Shown: positions 33,884 through 42,647 of the stretch, in pieces
How positions within the stretch are numbered: position 1 is the stretch's first letter
Layout of the letters: the number at the start of each line of letters is the position of its first letter
Source: Bin5 sp965204705
GTDB lineage: Bacteria; Chloroflexota; Anaerolineae; Caldilineales; Caldilineaceae
NCBI GenBank assembly: GCA_965204705.1
Contig: OZ242006.1
Location: forward strand, 2,418,001-2,482,000
Length of the DNA stretch: 64,000 nucleotides
Reading direction: 5' to 3'
The notes under the pieces: model-generated
What the model saw: the letters and a program-made list of their open reading frames with translations, nothing else
Databases searched by the model: none
What the model was told of the DNA's origin: nothing
Made by a program: the position numbers and the translations under genes

Positions 33884-34995
33884 CGTTGGATCTTGGATTC
33901 GCTGAAAAACAGCAGAGCGCAGAGAAAACCAAGCTGGCAGTGATTGACACAGATATTCACAACTTTGACGTCTACGACGATCCTGTCTTCAATCAGATAA
34001 TCACCGATTATCTTGCGCCAGAGTGGCGGGAATATCACGAAATGATCGGAATGCGCGGGCACTACGGCGTCGGCTACCCCCGCGCCCAACCCAACGCCGC
34101 CCGCACCGATGCCTGGCCCCCAAGCGGGCGCCCACCCGGCACCGATCTTGAATTCATGCGCGAACAGCTGCTCGATGCCTTCGACATGGACTACGGCATC
34201 CTGAATCCACTGGCAGGGGCCGGCGGCCAGGTCAATCACGAGTACGGCGCCCAGCTCGCACGCGCCATAAATGACTATCAGATCGCGGAGTGGATCGAGC
34301 TCGAGCCGCGCTTGCGTGCCTCCATCCTAGTCAACTACGAGGACGCAGACCTTGCCGCCGAGGAGATTCACCGGCTGGGGAACCACAAGGGCTTCGTTCA
34401 GATTATCCTCGTGGTCCGGACCCAGGAGCCGCTCGGGCGGCGCAAATATTGGAAAATGTACGAGGCCGCCCTCGAGTACGATTTGCCAATCGGCATCCAC
34501 TTCGGTGGCAACGCCGGCCATCCCTTGACAGGGGGAGGATGGCCCTCCTACTACATCGAAGATCACGCCGGCATGGCCCAGTCCTTCCAGGCACAGGTCG
34601 CCAGCCTCGTCTGCGAAGGTGTCTTTGAGCGCTTCCCCGAGCTGCGCATTGTGATTATCGAAGGCGGCTTTGCGTGGATGCCCTCCTTGGCATGGAGGCT
34701 CGACCAAAGTTGGAAGCGGCTGAAAGCGGAAACGCCCTACCTCAAAAGAGCCCCGTCGGAGTACATGCGTGAACACTTCTGGCTGTCCACGCAGCCAATG
34801 GAAGAACCCAGGCAGCAAAAACATTTCGATCAACTCCTGCAACAGATGGACAACGGCAGTAAGTTGATGTTCGCCACAGACTACCCGCACTGGGACTTTG
34901 ACTCACCGGACCGAGCGCTGCCTGCCACTTTGCCGCTCGAAGTCAGGCGCAACATCATGGCGGAGAATGCCCGCCAATTCTACAAACTGGCGTAG
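33880..34995 (+). CDS. Amidohydrolase family protein 2
   Basis: A 371-residue paralogue of the upstream gene. It shows VIDTDIHNFD, LRASILVNYED, IGIHFGGNAGHPLTGGG, IIEGGFAWMPSLAW and FATDYPHWDFDS. The 4-nt overlap with gene 1 implies coupled translation, and the two products may form a hetero-oligomer or act in sequence. Substrate unknown; TIM-barrel metal-dependent hydrolase or decarboxylase. Confidence 0.9.
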   Translation: MTLDLGFAEKQQSAEKTKLAVIDTDIHNFDVYDDPVFNQIITDYLAPEWREYHEMIGMRGHYGVGYPRAQPNAARTDAWPPSGRPPGTDLEFMREQLLDAFDMDYGILNPLAGAGGQVNHEYGAQLARAINDYQIAEWIELEPRLRASILVNYEDADLAAEEIHRLGNHKGFVQIILVVRTQEPLGRRKYWKMYEAALEYDLPIGIHFGGNAGHPLTGGGWPSYYIEDHAGMAQSFQAQVASLVCEGVFERFPELRIVIIEGGFAWMPSLAWRLDQSWKRLKAETPYLKRAPSEYMREHFWLSTQPMEEPRQQKHFDQLLQQMDNGSKLMFATDYPHWDFDSPDRALPATLPLEVRRNIMAENARQFYKLA

Positions 34996-35015
34996 AATCT
35001 ACCTGGAATAACCGT

Positions 35016-35894
35016 ATGGGCGGAATAATCCGCTTTCTGAACTCGCCTGTTACGACAGTACAAGGAACTGTTCTCACACCGATCGATCTGATTCTCACTT
35101 TCGGATCGGTGCTGCTTTTCTACATTTGGGCGAGGGTCGCAGCCCGTCAGTTTCAAAGGCGTTTGGAGCCTGAGCTTCCTCTTACTGCTACCAGCAAGCG
35201 TCTCATTCGCTCCGCCATCTACCTGTCCATCTTTCTGGCCGGCTTGTACACCTCTCTCACCTTCCTCGGTGTCAACCTTTCTATCTTCCTCGTGCCGCTT
35301 GGCGCGCTGAGCATCGGACTGGGACTGGGCCTTCAAAATCTTGCCAGCAACTACATCGCCGGCCTGGTCCTGATGACAGAAGGCACCATCCGAGACGGAG
35401 ACGTGATCGAGGTCGACGGAATCCGCGGAACCGTCCAGGAGATGAGTCTGCGCACAACTGTCGTCAAGACCTTCAGCAACACGGAAGTGATCGTGCCGAA
35501 TTCCCTGATGGTTTCACAGCGGCTCGACAACTGGACGAAATCGGACCAGATTCTGCGCATTGAGTCCCAGATCGGAGTCGCTTACGGGACCGACATCGGC
35601 GTCGTTCACCAGATCCTGCAATCCCACATCACGGATCATTCCGCGGTGCTATCCGACCCGGAGCCGCGCACCTTCCTGGTTGAGTTCGCAGATTCGGCGC
35701 TTCTGTTCCGAATACAGTACTGGATCGATGATCCCGCCCAACGGCTGTCCTCGTTGAGCGAGATCCTGGAAGCCATCTACCTTGGGTTGCAGGAGCGCGG
35801 CATTTCTATTCCATTCCCACAGAGGGATGTGTGGCTGAAGGCAGATCCCATCGGGCAGAACTCGGCTCTCGCCGCAGCAGCCGAATCCGACTAG
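35016..35894 (+). CDS. Small-conductance mechanosensitive channel, MscS family
   Basis: A 292-residue membrane protein with three hydrophobic segments (about 21-40, 65-84, 87-115). The third is the Gly/Ala-rich pore helix LGALSIGLGLGLQNLASNYIAG. The beta domain follows (GDVIEVDGIRGTVQEMSLRTT, then NTEVIVPNS), with a mixed C-terminal domain from about 190. It releases solutes under osmotic tension, or may export or import small organics. It starts 20 nt after amidohydrolase 2 and sits inside the amidohydrolase cluster, so a link with substrate or product transport is possible but unproven. Confidence 0.92.
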   Translation: MGGIIRFLNSPVTTVQGTVLTPIDLILTFGSVLLFYIWARVAARQFQRRLEPELPLTATSKRLIRSAIYLSIFLAGLYTSLTFLGVNLSIFLVPLGALSIGLGLGLQNLASNYIAGLVLMTEGTIRDGDVIEVDGIRGTVQEMSLRTTVVKTFSNTEVIVPNSLMVSQRLDNWTKSDQILRIESQIGVAYGTDIGVVHQILQSHITDHSAVLSDPEPRTFLVEFADSALLFRIQYWIDDPAQRLSSLSEILEAIYLGLQERGISIPFPQRDVWLKADPIGQNSALAAAAESD

Positions 35895-35952
35895 CTAACG
35901 CAATGGTCAATCCAAGTATGGACCAGCAAACAGAATGCAGGGAGAATATTCC

Positions 35953-37092
35953 ATGACAAAGCTTGGGGCAGCCCCTATTTCCGCGCCAGGGTGGACCGCT
36001 CAACCCAAGGAAGGCATAAAGATCGTGGACTGCGATGTCCACCACAATTTTGAACGGCCTGAGCAACTCCTGCCCTACCTGTCCAAGTTCTGGCAGAACC
36101 ATCTGATCGACCAGGGCCTGCACCTGCCCAGCGCCGGCTATTCCAATGTTCCCTTCCGAACCAATCGTTCGGACCTTAAGGACCCAACTTTGAAAGAGCG
36201 CGACTTCAACTTCTCGCTGGAGTTCATGCAGCGCGAACATCTCGATCCATGGAATATCGACTACGCGGTGTTAACCGGGCCGCCCCCCTTTTACGGCTAC
36301 ACCGGCCTGCCCGACCCGGACTGGGCTGCAGCGCTGTGCCGCGCCTTCAACGACTGGACGATCGAGCACTGGTTGGAAAAGGATGATCGTGTCGTCAACG
36401 CGATTCTTATCTCACCCTCGGACCCGGCACAGGCCGTCAGCGAAATCAACCGTCTGGCCGACCGCAAAGACACAGTCGCCATAATGGTCCCGATGGGCAC
36501 AAGCATGCCCTTTGGAAACCGCTTCTACCACCCGATCTGGGAGGCTTGCGAAGAGCATGGCCTGCCGGTTGTCGCCCATATCGGCGGCGGCGGAGGCGCC
36601 GCCCGCACCACGCCCACGCCGGTCGGCTTCCCCACCTACTACATGGAATCGCGCATGAGCCGCCCCTTCGTGGCCAGCACCCACGCCTCTTCTCTGATCT
36701 GCGAAGGTGTTTTCGAAAAGTTCCCCAATCTGAAGTTCGCGCTGACCGAGGCGCAGCAGTTGTGGGCCGTAGCCGTCATGTGGCACATGGACTCTGACTG
36801 GAAGGCCATCCGCGATCAGACGCCCTGGCTCAAGCGTCTGCCGAGCGAGTATTTCCGCGAGCACATCCGCGTCGGTTCGCAACCGATGCACGAGGCAGAG
36901 ACGACCGAGCAACTGTACCAGTTTCTCGAAATGCTTCATGCCGACGAAACGCTTGTATACTGCTCGGACTTTCCCCATTTCGACTGGAACGATCCGGTTA
37001 CGACCTTTCCCAAACTCGAGCCGGAAGCGCAGCAGCGTATCTTCGCCGACAACGCCCTGGAGATGCTGCGTATCGGAGACGACTGTCGATGA
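35953..37092 (+). CDS. Amidohydrolase family protein 3
   Basis: A 379-residue third paralogue, more diverged from the other two. It shows IVDCDVHHNF, VVAHIGGGGGAARTTP with the metal-ligand His, LALTEAQQLW in place of the GGFxWMP motif and YCSDFPHFDWND. The loss of the GGF motif suggests a different substrate preference. I chose the ATG at 35953 over 35935 because AGGGAG lies upstream of it. Its ATGA overlaps the Rieske gene by 4 nt. Confidence 0.88.
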   Translation: MTKLGAAPISAPGWTAQPKEGIKIVDCDVHHNFERPEQLLPYLSKFWQNHLIDQGLHLPSAGYSNVPFRTNRSDLKDPTLKERDFNFSLEFMQREHLDPWNIDYAVLTGPPPFYGYTGLPDPDWAAALCRAFNDWTIEHWLEKDDRVVNAILISPSDPAQAVSEINRLADRKDTVAIMVPMGTSMPFGNRFYHPIWEACEEHGLPVVAHIGGGGGAARTTPTPVGFPTYYMESRMSRPFVASTHASSLICEGVFEKFPNLKFALTEAQQLWAVAVMWHMDSDWKAIRDQTPWLKRLPSEYFREHIRVGSQPMHEAETTEQLYQFLEMLHADETLVYCSDFPHFDWNDPVTTFPKLEPEAQQRIFADNALEMLRIGDDCR

Positions 37093-37466
37093 CCAGGGTC
37101 GTCATTGCCAAGGTCTGGGAGATTCCACCCGGAGATCGCAAGATCGTTGTGCCCTTTCGCGGGCGAGCCGGTATCGGTGTCTTCAACGTCAACGGCAACC
37201 TGTACGCGCTGCGCAACATCTGCCCCCACAAGCGGGGCCCACTCTGCACCGGCGAACTGACCGGCCACATCGCCGCCGCCGCACCGCCCTCCGCCTATGA
37301 AACCGATCTGACCGTCGACGGAGACGGCGAAGTCCTTCGCTGCCCGTGGCATCAATGGCCATTTGAGATCGCAACCGGCCGCTGTCTCGTAGATCCGCAG
37401 GTACGCGTCAAGACCTACCCCGTGAGGATCGACGGCAACGATATCGTTGTCGATCTTGACGACTGA
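37089..37466 (+). CDS. Rieske 2Fe-2S domain protein
   Basis: A 125-residue protein consisting of one Rieske domain. Cluster ligands are Cys45-Pro-His47 and Cys85-Pro-Trp-His88. An insertion between the two halves (residues about 56-80) makes it longer than simple ferredoxins. There is no catalytic oxygenase domain, so it is probably an electron carrier for an oxygenase or a redox-regulated partner. Translation is coupled (ATGA overlap) to amidohydrolase 3, which suggests that they act in one pathway. Confidence 0.9.
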   Translation: MTRVVIAKVWEIPPGDRKIVVPFRGRAGIGVFNVNGNLYALRNICPHKRGPLCTGELTGHIAAAAPPSAYETDLTVDGDGEVLRCPWHQWPFEIATGRCLVDPQVRVKTYPVRIDGNDIVVDLDD

Positions 37467-37515
37467 ATGAAACACCGGAATCATGGTTCTTCACTAGGAC
37501 CTTTCAGGAGAAGAG

Positions 37516-38808
37516 ATGACAACCAATGCCCTAATGGACCGTCGCGATCACCTACTGGGCGCGGGTGCGCCGATATTCTATGACACCCCGGTAAACATTG
37601 TACGCGGGGAAGGGGTCTGGCTCTACGATGACCGCGGTCGGCGCTACCTCGATATGTACAATAATGTGCCCTGCGTCGGCCACTGCCATCCCCATGTCGT
37701 CGAAATGATGCACAGCCAGGCGCAAACGCTTAACGTCCACAGCCGGTACCTGAATGAAGAGGTACTCGACTATGCTGAACGGCTGGCCAACCTGCACGCG
37801 GATCAGTTGACCAGCACTGTATTCACCTGCACGGGCACAGAAGCGAACGAGGTGGCTCTCGGCATCGCCCGCGCCGTAACAGGCGGCCAGGGATTTATCT
37901 GCAGCGACTCAGCCTATCACGGCAACAGCGCCCTGGTAGGTAAGTTCACCCGCGTCGGCCAGCAGACGCAGGATGACAGAGCTAAGGAAATTCGCGCCTT
38001 TCCCTTTCCGCAACGATACCGTTCGCTCCAGGACTGCGCATCCGACGGGGAGCTGACCGAACTCTATCTGGCGGAAGTGGAAGGCGCTATCGATGGTTTA
38101 CGCGCCGAAGGTATTCCCTTGGCCGGTATGCTGGTCTGTTCCATCTTTGCCAACGAGGGCCTGCCATCTATCCCGGAAGGATTCATGCCCCGCGCTGCCG
38201 AAATCGTGCGTGCAGCCGGAGGTCTCGTGATCGCCGACGAGGTGCAGGCAGGCTTCTGCCGTACCGGCGCCTGGTGGGGCTACGATGCAACCGGATTTGT
38301 GCCCGATATCGTCACAATGGGCAAGCCGATGGGCAACGGCATGCCCGTCGCCGGCGCGGTGGCTTCAAGCGAGATGGTCAACGAATTCCGAAAAAACATG
38401 CGTTACTTCAACACTTTCGCAGCCAGCCCCCTGCAGGCCGCGGCCGGTATGGCAGTGATCGACGTCATCGAAAACGAACAACTGGCAAAAAATGTCTGCC
38501 AGGTGGGCGAATACTTGCGCGGTGAGCTCTGCCAGTTTCAGGACAACTGCGAGCAGCTGGCTGATGTTCGCGGCCACGGCCTGTTCATCGGTATGGAGTG
38601 GGTGCAAGATCGTGCGTCGAAGCAGCCGGATGCGGATGGCGCCTCTACGGTTGTCAACCGGTTACGCGAGAAAGGCTTTCTGATCGGCAGCTCGGGACCA
38701 CTGGGCAATATTCTGAAGATCCGGCCGCCGCTCGTCTTCGCGAGGAAACACGCAGACCTCTTCTTGACCGCGTTCGAGGAGAGCATCGGCCAAGTTGAAG
38801 CACCTTAG
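37516..38808 (+). CDS. Class III PLP-dependent aminotransferase, phospho-lyase (AGXT2L)-like
   Basis: A 430-residue fold-type I PLP enzyme. NNVPCVGHCHPHVV and LNVHSRYLNEE near the N terminus, TGTEANEVAL, the IADEVQAGFCRTG segment with the PLP-binding Asp, and the Schiff-base Lys in TMGKPMGNGMP are all visible. The N-terminal pattern is closest to ethanolamine-phosphate and 5-phosphohydroxylysine phospho-lyases, which eliminate phosphate from phosphorylated amino alcohols, but a true transaminase cannot be excluded. CAGGAGAAGAG precedes the start. The APH-like kinase gene downstream supports a phosphorylate-then-eliminate scheme. Confidence 0.87.
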   Translation: MTTNALMDRRDHLLGAGAPIFYDTPVNIVRGEGVWLYDDRGRRYLDMYNNVPCVGHCHPHVVEMMHSQAQTLNVHSRYLNEEVLDYAERLANLHADQLTSTVFTCTGTEANEVALGIARAVTGGQGFICSDSAYHGNSALVGKFTRVGQQTQDDRAKEIRAFPFPQRYRSLQDCASDGELTELYLAEVEGAIDGLRAEGIPLAGMLVCSIFANEGLPSIPEGFMPRAAEIVRAAGGLVIADEVQAGFCRTGAWWGYDATGFVPDIVTMGKPMGNGMPVAGAVASSEMVNEFRKNMRYFNTFAASPLQAAAGMAVIDVIENEQLAKNVCQVGEYLRGELCQFQDNCEQLADVRGHGLFIGMEWVQDRASKQPDADGASTVVNRLREKGFLIGSSGPLGNILKIRPPLVFARKHADLFLTAFEESIGQVEAP

Positions 38809-38841
38809 ACATCAGGAGCAGAGTAGAGGAAGGCGGTGGAA

Positions 38842-38925
38842 CCTTTCGTATAGAAGTATACTGTTGTCCTCCCGGTCGCGGTCCCCTTCGTGTAGAAGTC
38901 TACCGTAGTCCCCTGTGCCGCGGCC
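38842..38925. repeat. Two imperfect 42-bp direct repeats upstream of the kinase gene
   Basis: CCTTTCGTATAGAAGTATAC (38842) and CCCTTCGTGTAGAAGTCTAC (38884) begin two adjacent units of 42 bp. Each contains a small hairpin around the central GAAG or AG. They lie between the aminotransferase stop and the kinase ribosome site. Confidence 0.7.
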
Positions 38926-38942
38926 CCACAAGGAAAGTTCGA

Positions 38943-39992
38943 ATGGCAATCCGCGGCAGTGCAGCAAGTTCTGGTGACGGTCTTCTCAAACGCAGGTATG
39001 AAGATCCTGACGAGGAGGCGTTGCTGACCTCTGCCGCGCAAGCGATTGGCGCCTGGGGTATCTGTGCAACAGAAATCTCGCTGATATCACACTCTGAAAA
39101 CATCGTTTTTCGAGTTGACTCCCAAAGCGGCCAGCCTTTCGTTCTTCGCTTTCACCGCCCCGGCTACCATACGCTGCCCGAGCTGCACGGTGAGTTTCAG
39201 TGGACTGCCGCCCTTAACCGGTCGGGAATCGGCGCCCCAGTGCCCCGCCTCTCGAAAAACAAGCTCTTCTTTGTCTCCATCCACCTGCCCGAGCTGTCTC
39301 AAACAAGGTATGTGAGCTTGGTCGAGTGGGTTGAGGGTACACCGATGGCAGACCTGATTGAACGGGAGGCTGACCCTTCCAGACTTGCAGGTTACTTTCA
39401 TAAGGTCGGCAAGCTGGCTGCCCGCATCCATAATCAGGCTGCGGCATGGCAGCCTCCACCGGGTTTCGTACGCCACGCATTCGACGCCGATGGCCTAATG
39501 GGCCTTGAGCCCTTCTGGGGGCCCTTTTGGCAGCAGTCAAATCTGACGCCATCCCAGCGGGACCAGGTAATCTACGCCCGCGACCAAATCCATAGCCTTC
39601 TGACCGACTACGGCAAAGAGAGAGGGACCTACAGCCTGATTCACGCCGACTTGCACCCTGGTAACCTCATCACCACCGGCGAAAACGTCCACATTATCGA
39701 TTTCGACGACTCTGGTTTTGGCTGGCATCAATATGAACTGGCGGTAGCGATCTCCTACTACCAGGACAACCCCAACTACAAGACTATCCGGGAGGCCATC
39801 ATCGCCGGTTACCTGACCGAACGCCCTTTGACGCAGGCAGATATCGAGCTGCTGCCCGTTTTTGTTCTGGTCAGGAGCATGGTGTCACTCGGCTGGATCG
39901 AGCAGCGTCCCGAGTTGGACAGCAGCCACAAGGTGCCAACCCTGATCAAGAGGGCCTGCGAACAGTCCAGAGAGTTATTCGGCAGCGTCTGA
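38943..39992 (+). CDS. Aminoglycoside-phosphotransferase-like (APH/choline kinase family) kinase
   Basis: A 349-residue small-molecule kinase. The nucleotide-binding N-lobe includes HSENIVFRVDS and FVLRFHRPG with the ATP-binding Arg/Lys position. The catalytic loop is LIHADLHPGNL (Brenner motif HxDxxxxN) and the metal-binding strand is IIDFDDSGFGW. The family phosphorylates hydroxyl groups of amino alcohols, hydroxylysine, homoserine or similar compounds. It follows the phospho-lyase-like gene by 134 nt. Kinase and lyase of these two families are known as partners or as fused proteins elsewhere. AAGGAAAG precedes the ATG. Confidence 0.88.
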   Translation: MAIRGSAASSGDGLLKRRYEDPDEEALLTSAAQAIGAWGICATEISLISHSENIVFRVDSQSGQPFVLRFHRPGYHTLPELHGEFQWTAALNRSGIGAPVPRLSKNKLFFVSIHLPELSQTRYVSLVEWVEGTPMADLIEREADPSRLAGYFHKVGKLAARIHNQAAAWQPPPGFVRHAFDADGLMGLEPFWGPFWQQSNLTPSQRDQVIYARDQIHSLLTDYGKERGTYSLIHADLHPGNLITTGENVHIIDFDDSGFGWHQYELAVAISYYQDNPNYKTIREAIIAGYLTERPLTQADIELLPVFVLVRSMVSLGWIEQRPELDSSHKVPTLIKRACEQSRELFGSV

Positions 39993-40213
39993 CACAACGA
40001 GAGTCCCGATTCTCCGGTTTTTGGGAAGGACCAACTATCAATTGATTTCAACGCCCGATTCCAGCCTCCGCTCATCTTGAAGCCCGTTGCCAACAAGCAT
40101 TGCCCATCCTTGAGTGCCTTACGCGTAGGCGCCTCCAATCTGGCCTTAACTGTCGATCCGACCCGCATCACTGAGACTGTAGAGCCGCGTCCTGAGAAAG
40201 AGGAGGGCCAGTT

Positions 40214-40750
40214 TTGAGAAGAGTGCGACATAACTGCGCTATGAGCCTTGACGGGTTCATTGCCGACGCCAATGACGGCTTTGACTGGATTATCATGGAT
40301 CCGGACATAGACTTTGAGGAACTGTCTTCACAGTTCGACACCTACATTATGGGGCGCCGGACGTTTGAAGTCGTCGGTGGAGGATCGCCATCAAGATCTG
40401 GGGACCGACAGTTAATCTTCTCAAACAGCCTGAAACAGAGTGAGCACGCCAACCTCAACCTGGTTGGCGAGAATTGGGTCGAGGCCGTGCGGTCGCTGCG
40501 AGCCGAGCCTGGCAAGGACATCTGGCTGTATGGCGGAGGGCGGCTTTTCGGAAGCCTGTGCAATGAAGGTCTGGTCGACACAGTGGAAGTCTCCGTGATT
40601 CCCATCCTGCTGGGCGGCGGCGTGCCCTTGGTGGCTGGGCTTTCAAGACACGTCAAGCTGATTCTGAAGGAGCAGAGAATCTTCGAAAAGACGGGAACGG
40701 TACTGATTGTATACGAGGTCGACAAGACTGATTTCATGCGAGAAGACTGA
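40214..40750 (+). CDS. Dihydrofolate reductase / RibD C-terminal family protein
   Basis: A 178-residue NADPH-binding reductase-like protein of the RibD_C/DHFR fold: MSLDGFIAD, YIMGRRTFEVVG, IWLYGGGRLFGSL and PILLGGGVPLV are the expected elements. Many members are uncharacterised reductases rather than true DHFR. The start is TTG, with a strong GAGGAGGG before it. It appears to be transcribed alone, and its substrate is unknown. Confidence 0.87.
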   Translation: MRRVRHNCAMSLDGFIADANDGFDWIIMDPDIDFEELSSQFDTYIMGRRTFEVVGGGSPSRSGDRQLIFSNSLKQSEHANLNLVGENWVEAVRSLRAEPGKDIWLYGGGRLFGSLCNEGLVDTVEVSVIPILLGGGVPLVAGLSRHVKLILKEQRIFEKTGTVLIVYEVDKTDFMRED

Positions 40751-40933
40751 TCTGCGCCTGAGTCCGACAGGTTGCCGGACAGGCCGAATGTCTGAAAGCG
40801 GCTACTGACGCGACGTGTTCCTGAAGACCCCGATTCTATGTTAACGACAAGCTTCAAAGTAGAATGGGAGCGCTGACAGGTTCCAGTTTCCATCCTGTCG
40901 ACTAAACCGCATCCCAGAAAAGCTAAGGATTAC

Positions 40934-42469
40934 ATGACCCAAAAAGAATCTGACGGTCAAAATAGAGATAGTACACCCTCTACCACTTCCCAAGTCCCGG
41001 ACAATGTAGACGAAAACATCAACCCGCTGGATCTGGTCGAGCCCGAAAACGCGCTTCCGGACATTTCACTTTCAGACCTGCCGGCATTGGCGCAAAAAGC
41101 TGCAGCCGCTGCCGGCTGGACCACATTGATGCCGGTACAGGCAAAGGCCATCCCCTACCTCTTGGACGGGCGTGACCTGATGGTCCAGTCACGCACAGGG
41201 AGCGGCAAGACAGGCGCCTTTCTGCTTCCAATTCTCCATAAGATTCGCAAGGACAAGCGTGTCTGCCAGGCTCTGGTCCTCGTGCCAACCCGCGAGTTGG
41301 CTCTCCAAGTCTCCAAGGAGGCCGCGCTCCTGGGCGAGGCAACCGGCGTCCGCTCCGTTGCCGTCTACGGCGGCGTTAAGTACGGCCCCCAGACTTCAGC
41401 CCTTCGCGACGGCGCCCAGCTGGTGATCGGCACACCTGGCCGCATCCTCGACCACCTGTTGCAGCGCAACCTGCGTCTCGACGACCTTCACCAGCTTGTG
41501 TTCGACGAGGCCGATCGAATGTTGTCAATGGGCTTCTACCCGGACATGGTCCAGGTGCAGACCTTCCTACCCTCCCGGCGAATCCACGGCTCAATGTTTT
41601 CGGCCACCTTCCCAGCCCATGTGTTGCGCCTTGCCCAACAGTTTCTGACCGAGCCCGACTTTCTGAGCCTCAGCCGCGACCGCGTCCACGTAGCCGAGGC
41701 CGAGCATATCCTCTACGCCGACCCGGGCATGAAAAAAGACCGGGCGCTCGTGCGCCTGATCGAGGTGGAGAACCCGGCCGCCGCAATTGTATTCTGTAAC
41801 ACGCGTCGGACCGTCGACTATGTAACAATCGTATTGCAGCGTTTCGGTTACGACGCCGACAAGATCAGCTCCGACCTCAATCAGAATGAGCGCGAGCGGG
41901 TGATGCGCCGCGTTCGTGAAGGAAAACTCAGACTACTTGTGGCAACCGATGTGGCCGCCCGCGGTATCGACATTCCCGAGCTCACCCACGTGGTTCAATA
42001 TGAGCCGCCTGAAGATCCAGAGTCCTACATTCATCGGGCCGGCCGCACAGCCCGCGCCGGCTCATCCGGGGCCGCAATCTCCTTGACCGCCTCATTTGAC
42101 GAGCGCATGCAGATGGAACGGATCGCCAAACGCTACAGCATCCCTATGGAGGAGCGCAAACTCCCCACCGATGAAGAAGTGGCTGCCACAGTATCCGAAC
42201 GCGTCACCTCCCTGCTCGAGGCCAAGCTGCGCGGCCGCGACAATCTGCAAACCGAACGCATGCGAAGATTCCGGCCCCTGATCGACGAGTGGATGGAGTC
42301 TGACGAGGGCCAGACACTTCTGGCGATGCTGGTCGACGACTTCTATCAGGAGTCCCTGCACGCGCCGCCCGCGCTTCCCGAAGAGAAGCCTGCGCAACAA
42401 CCCACCTCGCAAGGACGCCGTCGCCGAAGCCGGCCCCGCCGGCCGCGAAATCGCCGCGGTCGAAACTAA
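40934..42469 (+). CDS. DEAD-box ATP-dependent RNA helicase
   Basis: A 511-residue RNA helicase with all main motifs in order: MPVQAKAIP (Q motif), SRTGSGKT (I, about 86-93), PTRELALQ (Ia), TPGR (Ib), FDEADRM (II), SATFP (III), IVFCNTRRT (IV), ATDVAARGID (V) and HRAGRTARAG (VI). An acidic N-terminal tail of about 45 residues precedes the core, and a very basic C-terminal tail (RRRRSRPRRPRNRRGRN) probably binds RNA. It unwinds RNA in ribosome assembly or RNA decay, perhaps in cold adaptation. AAGGA precedes the ATG. Confidence 0.95.
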   Translation: MTQKESDGQNRDSTPSTTSQVPDNVDENINPLDLVEPENALPDISLSDLPALAQKAAAAAGWTTLMPVQAKAIPYLLDGRDLMVQSRTGSGKTGAFLLPILHKIRKDKRVCQALVLVPTRELALQVSKEAALLGEATGVRSVAVYGGVKYGPQTSALRDGAQLVIGTPGRILDHLLQRNLRLDDLHQLVFDEADRMLSMGFYPDMVQVQTFLPSRRIHGSMFSATFPAHVLRLAQQFLTEPDFLSLSRDRVHVAEAEHILYADPGMKKDRALVRLIEVENPAAAIVFCNTRRTVDYVTIVLQRFGYDADKISSDLNQNERERVMRRVREGKLRLLVATDVAARGIDIPELTHVVQYEPPEDPESYIHRAGRTARAGSSGAAISLTASFDERMQMERIAKRYSIPMEERKLPTDEEVAATVSERVTSLLEAKLRGRDNLQTERMRRFRPLIDEWMESDEGQTLLAMLVDDFYQESLHAPPALPEEKPAQQPTSQGRRRRSRPRRPRNRRGRN

Positions 42470-42647
42470 ACTCTTTGGGTTAAGAAAGTGTTTCGCCCGA
42501 TTTGTGCGAGGAAACTGGAAGGGTACAGTGGGCAGTAAAGAGCCGGTCCACTCAGGTCGCTTAAGGCCGGCTTGTCTACTGAAAAAGGAAAACTCACGGG
42601 CAGCCGGCGATTCACGCCGGACCCAGTTCCACGGCTGCTCTCGACCT

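Noticed and set aside
42604..42620. CCGGCG-ATTCA-CGCCGG hairpin between the helicase and nadE genes
   Set aside because: A stem of only 6 bp without a T-run in GC-rich DNA; too weak to call a terminator.
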